Below are positions 21,406 through 64,000 of a DNA stretch of 64,000 bases, in pieces. A model generated the notes under the pieces. It was not told the origin of the DNA, did no database searches, and was given only the letters and a program-made list of their open reading frames with translations. The DNA comes from Sanderia malayensis (lineage: Eukaryota; Cnidaria; Scyphozoa; Semaeostomeae; Pelagiidae): positions 3,720,001 to 3,784,000 of the forward strand of contig RQOL01000718.1 of NCBI GenBank assembly GCA_013076295.1. Reading direction: 5' to 3'. The first letter of the stretch is position 1; the number at the start of each line of letters is the position of its first letter. Position numbers and translations under genes: made by a program.

Positions 21406-24400
21406 TTAAATCAAGAATCTTTCGTGGACAAGTGTCTTTCTTGCTAAGTTTTTCTTCCCCAATGAAGCCCTGATTGTGACAATAATCATATCAACAAAAT
21501 AGGTCACAAAAGCAGCCAGAGTGAAGTTCGTCGCTGCTAAATCAACCACAGCAAATAGGAAAATATCAAACACCAAAAGGCTCCATTCAGCACCGTACAG
21601 GAATGAGTTCACGAAAGATTTGCCCGGGTCGTTGTAGAAGAGACTTTTATCGAATGGCACTTGCAGCTCCATGTCGAGTATTCGTTCAAGAAGTGTCTTG
21701 TCTCTCACAGTATAGTCGAGTTCGGGAGACGAATGTTCAATGAAACTTGTTAGAAACTTGTTCATCGTATTGTAGGCCATGACACTTCTATCCATTGCGC
21801 CTCCGCCTGCAGGTAAAAAAACGTAAAAAGTTATTTTAAAGTAAGTTGATTTAGCAAATATCAACTACAGTAAGTATGTTTTATGTGCTAAGCATAACAT
21901 TGTCGGCTCCACATGACGATTTTTCGCATTGACGATTTTTCTTTGATATAATACCAATATTTTGCCACATCCATGTTTTTTCTTTATTTTCACTGGAAGT
22001 TCGTGTTCATTAAATTAAGAAACTTTTAAGAAACTTTTAGAACTAAAATGTGGCTAAAAATTAAGAAACTTTTACTACTAGGCCTTGAGCCAGGTTTCTT
22101 ATAAAAAAAAAACGTGTAACTAGAAACATCACTAAAACTCGACATTTCTATTCATTTTTATTGAAAATCTTTGAAAGGACTTCTATCTGGCCTGGATGTT
22201 GATAGTAAATAACTGCACACTGTATTTTATCTTTATATGAATACCGCAGCTCAAATTCGCCAAAAAATGGGAATTTAAGAATAGCAAATGTAGAGAGGCT
22301 CAACAAAGGTTAAGGCGATTTCATAAAAATGTTTTTAGATAAATGGAGCGCAAATTGAGGTGATGGTACCTTGCGGGGTTCTGCCCATTTGCTGCATGTT
22401 ATTTCTCGCCATCTGTCGTTGTTGACCGGTAGTGTTGATAGCTTCGAAAATCTTTTGATACTGCGTGCGAAACCTCTCGGTCAGCGATACTTCGAACGTC
22501 TGGCACTCCTGTCCAGACTCCAGGCCTCGTCGGTCGCACAAGTTGTCCTCCTCGCGTTTGAAATTCTCGTAGAGTTCTTTCAGGTTCGTATCGGCCCTGC
22601 CGTGCACCGATCTGCCGTGGATGTAATAGCCGAAGTTGCTTTGCGGCATTAGCAAGATACTGATGTTGCTGATGGAGCAAAAATCAACAAAATCCTCGAT
22701 AGCATCGCAGAGGAAGCGTTCTTGGATGAGCGTCGCAAACGTCCACTGGCCCACGGCCACACCTAAGAAGAGTATCGACGTTACGGCAAATCGCAACACG
22801 AAAGACGCGCTGCCGACGTAGTCGTTCGACGTATTGACGGAAAAGCGGCTGATTGGGTCGGTCGTGGTCAAGTGTTCGAACCCAGCGACTTTCAGGAAGA
22901 ATAGAACGACGATAAGCTGTACAGTGCATTTGATTCGCTTCAGTGTCTGAATCTCATGCCATTCGTTGGCGACGAATAGTGTTCTGATAATACTGACAGG
23001 GGTACCAGCCTCGTTCCCGCCGCCACCCCCAGCCTGGCCGGGTTCGATGATCCGACCTCGTGGCCGTTCCCAGTCGATGAAGAAAACGTCAATCGTCGTC
23101 TGAATGTAAAGCAGTTGCAGAATGTCGATGACTTTGAAACAGAACCCGCAGATGAGTATTGTTCTGAGAAGACTCTGTTGCGCGCTCGATGGCAGAACTT
23201 GGTAGACGACAGTCTGTTGTTTGAAGAAAACCAACCACTGGATGCAGGCGCCGGCGAGCACAGCAAAGAACACGACAGCTAATGCGTTGAAAGAAAATAC
23301 GAGAAACTGGCCTAGACTGCCTGGGTCAATGTAAACACGGTTGTTTCTCCGTCTCCAACTTGTGGTGCGAAGTATGGCAAATACGATGGCCAATGCTGAT
23401 AATACGCCAAGGGATATCTGAAAGGTGACAAGGCAATGGTATATTGATTGGTCAATTGATAACACAGGAAGAACAATAGAACGCAATTGGATAAACAATG
23501 GAAAAGCAATGGAGAAAGGTCTTTGAGCATCTGAGAGAAAGGTCTTTGAGCATCCGAGTTTAAAATGATACGTTACGTGTCCTGCTATTGAATGGGAGGT
23601 GTAACTCGCAGTAGCTGCACAATAAGGGAAAAAGTCCTAAGGCACTTAGAAACTTCGTAAATTTTCACGTATCCTTCATCCCCCTCGCCCCCCAAACAAT
23701 GTTACATCAACAAAACTCTAGAGACAGTCTTATACAACATCGACAAAACTCATTTTGCACGGTGACTAAAAAATTCCGATTGAGAGAACAACTTTGTTTT
23801 ACGAGGACCAGGGATTGAATAAAGCCGAAGAAAACGAAATTTATGGGTTGATGGAGATTTGTTCGTATTTTTACAAGTGTCCCAAGGATGTTTGTCTATT
23901 ATTTCATCTTTAAGAAAGGAAATGGGAGCCCTTGAAAGTGTTGGTTTCCAAGAAAATAGGGTTTCTCTGAAGGATTGAAAGCATTGACTTTCAAATATTC
24001 TTACGCGATCCAAATGAACATTCTTCAACTAAGGTGAAATAAGATGAAACCAAATGCGGAGTTAGATAAAATCTACTCAGCTAAAATCAACTGTAATCAA
24101 GCAAAGGACAGACCTTGACATTTTGTACGACTTGATTAGCATCCATTGAATAAGAAGTGCTAAAAGAAGCACTAACAGATGTGACAGTGGCAGCAGCAGT
24201 TCCATATTTAATCTTCATGTATGGAGGATAGATTTGGCCGTTTGAATTTCTCATTTCAAACACAAGTTGTATGCTCTGTGCATATCTGATGAGTGTGGCA
24301 TCTTGCGTCATTTGTGTCTTGCTGCTGAGATTGTCAACAATGTAGAACCTCCTTGTCAACTGCCAACCCGATTTGGCTGAATTCGTGTTAACCGTGCCTC

Positions 24401-25673
24401 CATTTGACTGGAAATTCTCGACCAAAATCGGAACAGGGTAGAGCTTATCATTAACATAATAATACAGATCGTAGAAAAACATTTCCTTGGATTTGAGTTT
24501 TGTCATCGACAAAGAGCAACTGATTTGGTAAGCGGTTAAAAAGGACAGAGCAGCAGACATTTTTGTGTGCTTATCCTGACACAGTTGCATGACCGTTGTG
24601 TCATTTTCAATGCCCACAAATGAGCCATTCGGTGTGAAAATAGCCACAACAAATCTCAGGGTCTGGCCTTTCTCGTATTGAACACTGATGTCTGTTTTTG
24701 TTAAAGTTTTGTCAGCAGTTTCTGTTGTGTAGTAGAGCCAAGGCATGAAGTAGGGCCAGTCACCAAGTCCGTGCGCAAACGACCCACACGAACACGTTGT
24801 AGATCTGCATTTCACAATCTTCAGGTATTCACTGCATGCATCTGTATTCAGTGTCAAACTACTCTCAAAATTATCCTTATTGTAATCGGTGAGAACACAT
24901 AAATTAGCAAGCAATTGGCATGCTGTGAAATTTCTATTCACACAGCACAGAACTTTGGCTGCTTGCAAATTGTTGACAAAAAAAGCAGATATTATCGACT
25001 GTTGTGGGAACTTGACAGTGTATGCATTGGCCGCTGCGGAGGAGTCAGGGATATTGAAACTATCAAGGATCGTTTTCCTCATGCATACTCCTCCGCGGCT
25101 TGTCACCTGCGTGGTCTCAGGACATTGGCAAGATATCCCAGTGTTCAAACTCGAAGTAATTGTGAGCACATTATTATCGCATCGTTTGCAGCTAGTCTGT
25201 GTCAAATCGGGTTGAGTATCATTCAAACATTTGATGCATCTTCGCCGTTTGTCGAAATAACTTTCTCCATTTTGCTGCTTGTCTGAAATTGCCGTGGTGG
25301 TATTACATCTTTTCTTGCACGTTCTCGTTGTCGCATCAAACGTGGTATCCGCTTGGCATTTCACGCAAGACCATTTGTCAGTCGAGGTAACTTCATTAGC
25401 TCCACACGGGTTGCATTTCACGTTCTTATCACCGCCATCATTTTGCACAAAATAGTAACCAGCTTTGCACATGCAACTTAGGCCGTCTGAGCTTTTGTTC
25501 ATATTCGGCTCACAATTTTGGCATAGGAGGCTGGAGAACTGGAAATACTGATTGCTGCTGCATCTAGATGGATCAGAGTAGCTTATTGTTACACACTGTA
25601 CTGCAGCTATCGCACCAAAAACAAGTATTACTTGCTGTAATTTGGTAACCCGCCAAATCTTATCCATTTCCAT
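21406..25673 (-). CDS. TMEM67: Meckelin (transmembrane protein 67), 1002 aa, three exons
   Basis: Exons, in order of translation: 25673-24114, 23417-22370 and 21806-21406; phases 0 and 1 match. Meckelin is a transition-zone receptor-like protein needed for cilium assembly and is mutated in Meckel and Joubert syndromes. Seen: a signal peptide (VILVFGAIAAVQC), a Cys-rich extracellular region (about residues 35-210, many CxxC pairs), a large ectodomain to residue 520, then several hydrophobic membrane segments in exons 2 and 3. Family-specific blocks include ITPRIP-unrelated motifs such as TIDVFFIDWERPRG, FVANEWHEIQTLKRI, FGYYIHGRSVHGRADTN (from 782) and the C-terminus KTLVHERFLI. The human protein is 995 residues. 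An upstream in-frame ATG at 25748 exists, but the ATG at 25673 gives a cleaner signal peptide. Head-to-head with POLR3A and convergent with STAM. Confidence 0.95.
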
Positions 25674-25901
25674 GTTTGTATTTGTTGTTGTGTGGTAGCA
25701 GCAAAGCAAGCAAATGAGCTGCGCTGCGCAGAACGTTAATTCATTCATTCATCAATCTCTATATCTCCCACCTCTCCAGAACGCTCCTTCGCAGTAGAAC
25801 AGCACATTGACCTCGTGGTAGAAAAATTCTTGAAACGTAAAATGATCAATTTCTAGTACCCTCTTTTATTATTGTCAACTTTCTGCTCTTCAGACACCAA
25901 A
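25674..25901. promoter_or_regulatory. TMEM67 / POLR3A divergent promoter gap
   Basis: Only 228 bp separate the two start codons (153 bp if TMEM67 starts at 25748). A shared promoter is inferred from this spacing. No TATA box is evident. Confidence 0.55.
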
Positions 25902-57633
<31,732 letters not shown>

Positions 57634-58195
57634 TTCTATGCTGGTGAAAGTGGTTTTTTAGAAGGCCTGTGCTTCAAGATGAAGGCACAGAAGGTTGGTT
57701 TGATAAAGAATGAAGACAAATAGTGCATGCCAATATCTTAGACTAAAATATTAGAGTATAACTTATCATGAAGGAAAAGAATATATCGAATTTTGCATAC
57801 TTTAGCTGTGAAAAAGTATCTTTAATTTGTTGGTTCAAGTTAGAGCTTACTTTATATTGAGAATTTGTCTTTACCAGCTGTCTGAAAATTAATTTGTTAG
57901 TAAATGTTACAAAGAAAATGTTGGTAACAATTACATGAAGTGTCAATTAGATTGCAGATTTGTGTCGTGGTAGTGGTATACGTTTTCATCGTTTTGCGTG
58001 TGGGAAACTTTGTCTAGGAGGCGAGGAATAAGATTCATATTGTTGTTTAAGTAACGTAGTTTGTTGTGTATCCAATATCTAAGTGATGAAAAAAATCGTC
58101 ATGAACCTACAGAGGTGCACCAGAATAGAGAAAGCAAGAATACCATGTGTTTGTTTCAATTTATATTATATCCATCTAATGAAAATATGCTTACA

Positions 58196-58201
58196 AATAA
58201 A
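58196..58201 (+). terminator. Possible POLR3A poly(A) signal
   Basis: AATAAA about 560 bp after the POLR3A stop at 57633, just before the convergent gene's 3' end. An earlier non-canonical signal may be used instead. Confidence 0.35.
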
Positions 58202-58306
58202 CTTATCTTGACGAAATAAGGAATAAGTGTCTAATCCATAGCAGGTTTTTTACACTATTTACATGCTGTATTACATTCTAAAAAAGGATTGTATTGGTTC
58301 TAATAA

Positions 58307-60192
58307 TTAGGTTAATTTTCGTTCAGTCTCAAGTCCTATTTCATCAGCCAACAATGATTCAACTCGAATTCTCTGCAAAGTAAATAATTTCAACATTTCA
58401 ACAATTTCAGTTTTAAATAAAAGTTGATGTGGAGATTCAACTAACCCCAACAGCTAAATTGAATAATTCATATTGTTTACTTTGAAATAAAGTAGAAATA
58501 ACAACCTCATCTTTTCCAAGCATATCTCGAACTTCAACTTTCTTTGGGTACGGAGGTAGAAGAGTTTGCAGTCTCATTGCTTTAATGGCAGTTGGTTGAC
58601 AGGATATCAAATGACTTACTTCTTGACCCTGAATGTAATAAGCAGTACACAATCAGCAGTAACCTGGGACAATGAAAGGGAGTGGCCCTGTGGTCTTGGA
58701 AGGGACTCCAAGGCCACAGCACAGCTATATCAAAGAGTTAATTCCATTATGAAGCAGTTTAAAAGCAAGAAGAATTTTAGTGAGTCATTTTACATATTAG
58801 TATCTCACTGTGGTTAAAAATTATAAAACCAAGTGACACAAAAATTAGATATTTGATAACATACATATGGCTTTTTGCAAAACTTAAAAAGAGTTTACTG
58901 AAAAGGATTATTTAGAACAATTACCCGATTTCTCTGATAATGTAACCTCAGCAGGCGAGCTCTGTTTCTTGCTTCAGCAGCCCTAAAAAGAAGAATATAA
59001 AAATTATTTGCATGACTTAAAGCAACAACGATAATTTCCAGTTGAAAGACTGATTTGAATTTCAAAGAAAAACAACTTTAGTTTACTTCAGTTGACCAAT
59101 AAGCTGCTCGTGTTTTTCTGTTTCAAGCGCATCTTCAATTGGAATTGGTGCATATAACCTACACCAAGAAACAAAAACCTTTTCTTAGAGTTGATTATTT
59201 CAGAATCTCAAATTCTGAGTTATCAGCTGTAGCGATATACTTAGAGTGTTCTTGTGGTAAGCACAATTGAGTCTGGATGTGTCAGGCAGCAAGGGAGCAA
59301 TGCTCCAGTTAAAGAAGAATTTGCGAATTTTGGGTAAAACCCATTACCTATGTAAATGAAGTCATTCTCATACAGATGGGAAAGTTTTTGAGATTGTAAG
59401 AAATTTGAAATGAGCTGTATTTTATCGGTGGATGTATGCAGTCGTATTTCATTAGCATCGAGGTTGCTAATTTAGCTACGTATATGTTGATAAAGAAACT
59501 AAAAAACTTCAAAAGTTGATTTCTATATCAATTTGTTTTGGGTGTATTTTTGCCTTTGTTGCTTTGAAAACTGAAATTGGTGATAACAACCTTTTCATTT
59601 CCTGTTTAGCTTCTGCAATCCGTTTTCTGCTTGCTTCAATACCTCGCAGGACATCTTTAGCTGGCTCCTCATACTGCAAAACACAGGTGAATGAAATTTA
59701 TTTTCATTTAATCCAACTTTTATGTGCTATAACAACATCTATTGATTCTTATTTATACTCTATCACGTAAAAATCAGCAACGAAGTCTGATTCGAAATCA
59801 AAGCAATTACTTAACCAAACGGTTAACTTTTAGGAGGGTCTTTCAATAGTATGCCACGATATGAAAAACCATTCATTGTATTTGTAAACTTCATTAATTA
59901 TGAAAAAATAAAAGATCAAAAAATCTGGATTAGGCGATCATACAGCCAAGTATCTACTTCTTTCTAGTGGGTTTAATCTTTGAATTTCCTTTTTACTCAA
60001 TTGTTTAACGCTTCTTCGGTTCGTTTCGTTATCTGAGCGACCAGCAAATTTATTCTTGCCAACTTTCGTTTGGTTGTTCTAAAACATTCATGAATATAAA
60101 TAGTTTATCTACCTGCTTGTATATTTATTTACGAGCTTCTATATTTATTTATTAAAAATATAAATGCTAACCTGAGACTGAACTTCAGCCAT
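58307..60192 (-). CDS. Conserved-looking coiled-coil protein, 185 aa, seven exons, unidentified
   Basis: Exons, in order of translation: 60192-60172, 60078-59944, 59673-59591, 59158-59087, 58982-58925, 58628-58506 and 58372-58307. All six junctions are GT-AG and in phase, giving 185 residues from MAEVQSQ to ETERKLT. The protein is hydrophilic and highly charged: a basic N-terminal segment (SKKEIQRLNPLERSRYLA), then long helices with coiled-coil character (DVLRGIEASRKRIAEAKQEM; KAAEARNRARLLRLHYQRNR), then a less charged block with ISCQPTAIKAMRLQTLLPPY and a short acidic helix. There is no signal peptide or membrane segment. I do not recognise the family; small proteins of this type are often ciliary or centrosomal, but that is only a guess. 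Convergent with POLR3A. The consistent phases argue strongly for a real gene. Confidence 0.75.
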
Positions 60193-60434
60193 TGTAACGT
60201 GAATACGTTTACAGCTGCTGCAAATTTATGTGCGACAAATTTATACACAAAAATATGCTCAAAAGTGGATTTTAAATTTAGGCCGTATGTCATCCAATTC
60301 AATGTAAATAACGAAGCCATGGAAACATGGCAAGTGAGACCAGGCCCCAGTTTCGTTGTTCGCAAAAACTTGCGAAGCGAAGAGAAAAGAAAAACTTAAT
60401 TTGCTGTGATTTCTTGTTTATTGTCGTTGTGGTG

Positions 60435-60600
60435 CAGTGGCGTAGCTATAGGGGGGCAGGGGGCAGCTGCCCCCCCCCCCACCAAACGTTTCCAGCTGCT
60501 TGTCGGAAAATTTGTCGGAAAATTTACAACGCAAATTTTACGTTTGTCGGAATTTGTCCGGGTTTCGCTCCTTCGCCGCCAAATCGCAGCTACGCCAGTG
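60435..60600. mobile_element. 166 bp hAT-type MITE
   Basis: It begins CAGTGGCGTAGCT and ends AGCTACGCCAGTG (one mismatch from perfect inversion). The 8 bp flanks TTGTGGTG (60427-60434) and TTGTGATG (60601-60608) match at 7 of 8 positions, as expected for a hAT target duplication. Poly-G and poly-C tracts pair inside. Confidence 0.75.
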
Positions 60601-60608
60601 TTGTGATG

Positions 60609-62328
60609 TTGAGCATTTATTTATAGAAGACGGAATATTTATTTTCATCAGCCCGTATTCACAATGTTTGTACATACCGCCAATAAGACTCCAACAAAAG
60701 AAAACTTTCGAATTTTTGAAGAAACCAATTTCCGATAGATTGTCAAATTTTCCGACAAATTGCCTCGATAGGTCCGTTGGGGAAGGGGTGTCCACCCCCA
60801 TGCCTCCTGTACTTACTCCACTGTACTCGATCCCCCCATATAGATCCCAGATCCCAGCCCCTCTGGGGAATTTGTGGTTGTGTGAGCTGCTTTCTTAACT
60901 ACTTTTCTGTAGAAAAACTTTGCATTGTTCCTGCTCCTGCTTGCTCACCCAGCGGAACGGCTTAATCTTGATGGCTGATATAAATAACATGTTGTTCTGT
61001 TCATTATCAGTGATAAGATAAACACCTTTATATAAGAATAAAAATCTTTTATATTCCAGAATAATATGAGAATTGCTCGTAATACAAAACCCTGGCCCCA
61101 TCAGAACTGCAATGTTTTATTTATCTGAGCTCTCTCGTAAGGCAAAGCAAGGGTTTTTAAGAATACTTTAAGAATAATGTTAGGCTTCAAATGGAAAATC
61201 TTTAGGAATATTAAAACTGGGCGTAAATTTTAGTATTCTTATAGAAATAGTGTTTGTTTGTATTGAGGTTCTGTTTATGACAGAGATCTTAACCCCAGAC
61301 ACTAGTTTGTATACATGCCACAGTTGTTGCGTTCTTGTTGGGAACATGATTAATATTGGATTAACAGATAAATCTCTTAATTGTCTACAAAGAAATGATA
61401 TAATGCAAATTTTGCATCCAAGCTTCCTTCTGTTATCTGGCTCTTCCTTCAGACTCTAGGAGCTTTTAAAATATTTCATTGGGAACTCCATTTGAAATTT
61501 GGTTAAGGCTTAAGGAGTCCTGGATAGATCCAATTCTCTCGACATTCCTGATGATTGTAATAAAAGGTTTAAAAAGTGAGCATCGAATAGACTTCGTGTC
61601 GAACACAGAAGATAACTAAATCCTTTCAATGCTTTTTGTTCTTCTGAATAAAAGGATAAGCTTAGTAATGGAAGTTGTTTTCATCCAGTAGCATTGTTTT
61701 CCGATAGCTGGAAAGCCCTTGACCGCGAATTTAAATGTGTGTTCCAAGGGCTTTGGTGTGTGCCCAAATTCTGCTTCGGAAAATAATATTTGCCTTGGAT
61801 TTTGTCGTTTGATTATGAATAGTTAAATAATCATGAATAAAGTCAAAAGAATATGTTTGGCTTTTATTAAACTCCCTTATTCCATAATTTCTAGATTGTT
61901 TGGTGTTTTTATTGTGGAGTCAGTGTAGAAAATCCACATTAGTCGGGCATTAGGCCAAATATTTACAAATGCTTTGACTGTCAACTTTCCGAAGAGCATG
62001 TCTACAGTTTGAGACCTTTTCCCCCATTATCATTCAAGCCTGGAGTAAATGTAAAAAGATGAAATTCTTTAAATAATGAGCTCTTCGCTGGGTGCAATAT
62101 TTTATTTTTATTTTGTTGGGCTGTGCGGGGCTTGGAGCCGCTGAACTCGACCAAAATATTAATAAAAGAAATTCTAAAGTATTCACTGGGTGTCAGAAGG
62201 TCAAGCACAACGTTCAGATAAATTTCACTCGTTATCTTGTGCTATATTCCAACATCTGTTCCTTCGTACAAGAATAAAAATCATATTTATCGAGATATTT
62301 CAATCGTAAGATAACGAAATATAACATC
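60609..62328. other. Intergenic, no gene seen
   Basis: From 60690 to 60860 the sequence has repeat-like features (TTTTCCGACAAATTG mirrors motifs inside the adjacent hAT element). The remainder is AT-rich without supported genes. The last few hundred bases presumably hold the promoter of the downstream gene. Confidence 0.5.
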
Positions 62329-63159
62329 ATGGCGACTGCAGCATATTTAGATAAGGGTGTGAAAGGTGGCTTTGAGGCGATAAAGGAAAAAATGCGAGCC
62401 ATGGCTCAGGAAATCAAAGATTTCGAGCAGAAAGAGAAAGATTGCCTTGCAGAAAAAGCAAATGCACGTCGCCGACATCATGCCGCATTTGTGAAGATGA
62501 CTGAATTGACCATGGCAATTGGCGAGAAAGAAGAATTGCTGAGAAAAAGAAGTGAGGAGTTGAAAGGTGAAGGATCAAGATTGTACGAAAAAGAGGGACT
62601 ATTGAATCGAATACAAGACTGGAATAAAAATATCACCCAGGTGCCTGCTGAAGAGCTGGATGAGCTGGAAAAACATGTGAAAACAATGAAAGAAAACTAT
62701 TTGACGACAAAACAAAAGTTGGCAAACGCCAGGCAGAAAGCCATGTCGCTCGCAGAAACGGTTGAGAGACAAGACCACAAATTTCAAGACATGAGTCGTA
62801 GAGAAGACCAAATGAGAACACAATTTGAGCATCAACAGAAAGAGTACGAATTGAAACAGAAAAGAGATTATAAACAACAACAGGCTGCTGAAAATGTCGA
62901 AGAAAAGTTTCATCAGACAGAGAAAGCTTATTACTATGCAAGGCGAAGACTTGAGGTTGCTTCTCAAGCTCAGGTAGTCTTAGAGGCGAAGATTAACAAA
63001 GTTGAAATTGTCTTGGAAGACATGAGAAAGAAGCGAACTGCCATGGAGTCAACACTGAGAGAATTGTTGTCGTCATATTCAAAGAACAGGCAAGTTGCCC
63101 CTCCTCCGCAGTATCCTCAAGCTGGCCTCGCAGTAAACTCATCCGTTAATAAGAAATAA
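62329..63159 (+). CDS. Tropomyosin-like coiled-coil protein, 276 aa, intronless
   Basis: A single exon encodes 276 residues that are almost entirely charged heptad coil up to about residue 248, then a Pro-rich tail (VAPPPQYPQAG). The start FEAIKEKMRAMAQEIKD recalls the tropomyosin N-terminus, and the length is close to the 284-residue animal tropomyosins. A late segment (KINKVEIVLEDMRKKRTAME) occupies the place of the tropomyosin C-terminal helix. Tropomyosins form parallel coils along actin. The N-terminal extension before the first heptad and the Pro-rich end are not typical, so it may be a divergent paralogue or another two-stranded coil protein. The ATG context AACATCATGG is acceptable. 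The absence of introns contrasts with most of the window and may indicate a retrogene. Confidence 0.65.
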   Translation: MATAAYLDKGVKGGFEAIKEKMRAMAQEIKDFEQKEKDCLAEKANARRRHHAAFVKMTELTMAIGEKEELLRKRSEELKGEGSRLYEKEGLLNRIQDWNKNITQVPAEELDELEKHVKTMKENYLTTKQKLANARQKAMSLAETVERQDHKFQDMSRREDQMRTQFEHQQKEYELKQKRDYKQQQAAENVEEKFHQTEKAYYYARRRLEVASQAQVVLEAKINKVEIVLEDMRKKRTAMESTLRELLSSYSKNRQVAPPPQYPQAGLAVNSSVNKK

Positions 63160-64000
63160 TCAACTAATAGATTTAGACAGGAATCGTTTCAAATTATTGA
63201 TTATTCTGATTGTTATTACTAAAATGATGAGCCAATGTTATGTCACGGACAAATCATGTAATCTATATTTGCGTCCAATAGTAAACAATTTTTTAGATAT
63301 TAATTTTTTTAGTTCTTGAAACAATGACTGTACGAATTATTTTAAATTTTAATTTGTCTTAATTTGTCAATCCATGCACTAGAATTCATGTGAATGAAGG
63401 CTGAGGTGAAAGATATCTTTATTAATTTAACTCGGATCCTAATTTCTTTTAAAACAATTAAATATATGCTCGAGCAGAGAAGATTAAATTTATACCCAGC
63501 CATAATCTCTCAGAGGTGAATTGTGGGAGAATGTTTGAATCAAAGTAGATAACGAAGCATGAAAGTAAAGAAATTCAAACAATTTATCACATCTACTGGT
63601 GTCAAATTGATTTCTTTGTATTAAATTGGTAGGTAGCACCTGTGGTTAGCAATTTTATGTTTGAAAATGTGAGATATACTTTGAAAAGAGCAAATATTTA
63701 AAAGTTTTAAAACAAACCATCGTTCAAACAAATGAAGCCATTTAAAAGAAATAATTAGACAATCAGATCAAAACCCACAGGCCTGTACGTTTTCCAACAA
63801 AGAGGGGATTTTAAAAAGTTATCTTACTTCATTTTATCAAAAGCTTCGAATTAAAAGTCATTGTTTTATTGAGGCCTAAATTGGATAAAAGAGTTATTTC
63901 AGGATATATGCGCAGGGCCGGTTCCAGAAAATTTTCTTCGGGGGGTGTAAACTCTTATGTACCGAGCAATTTAAAAAAAATCCTTACCACAAAACCATAT
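63160..64000. other. 3' flank; repeat start at the window edge
   Basis: AT-rich DNA without genes. At 63913 a GGGCCGGTTCCAGAAAAT motif followed by a GGGGGGTGT run looks like the start of a dispersed repeat cut by the window end. Confidence 0.35.

Overview
This is a 64 kb piece of an animal nuclear genome: AT-rich, with GT-AG introns throughout and many short non-autonomous transposons. Every long gene reassembles from splice sites with matching phases. The gene set (STAM, meckelin/TMEM67, RNA polymerase III largest subunit POLR3A, an IL-17-like cytokine and a cGAS/Mab-21-like protein) is metazoan. The intron density and mixture of families suggest an early-branching animal, most plausibly a cnidarian. 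That taxonomic call is inference, because no ribosomal or mitochondrial marker is present.

Layout. 206-3181 (-): an intact single-exon 991-residue protein joining ARM-like helices to a Mab-21/cGAS-like nucleotidyltransferase region. It diverges from a six-exon SAP-domain protein (3468-7479, +) across a 286 bp gap with two inverted CCAAT boxes. 8486-8749 (-): a small 87-residue gene of unknown role. 9774-18709 (+): STAM in 19 coding exons (VHS, UIM, SH3, GAT-like helices, Gln/Pro-rich tail). 18710-21405: 3' flank carrying a 747 bp transposon with TAA target duplications. 21406-25673 (-): TMEM67 in three exons. 25902-57633 (+): POLR3A in 42 exons over 32 kb, head-to-head with TMEM67.

The POLR3A introns are the most unusual part of the window. 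One holds about 1.5 kb of a 19 bp pyrimidine minisatellite. Another holds about 4.3 kb of a 46 bp satellite with an exact 24-unit (1104 bp) higher-order period. The largest, 7 kb, contains a complete two-exon IL-17-like cytokine gene on the same strand (48575-49315) with its own TATA box and poly(A) signal. Other introns carry tRNA-like SINEs, small inverted-repeat transposons and a 67 nt precursor-like hairpin.

58307-60192 (-): an unidentified 185-residue charged, coiled-coil protein in seven exons. 62329-63159 (+): an intronless 276-residue tropomyosin-like coiled coil. The rest is intergenic DNA with a hAT-type miniature element.

Functionally the genes are mostly unrelated housekeeping: endosomal sorting (STAM), ciliary transition zone (TMEM67) and small-RNA transcription (POLR3A). 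Two innate-immunity candidates, the ARM/cGAS-like protein and the nested IL-17-like gene, are the best leads for something undescribed.
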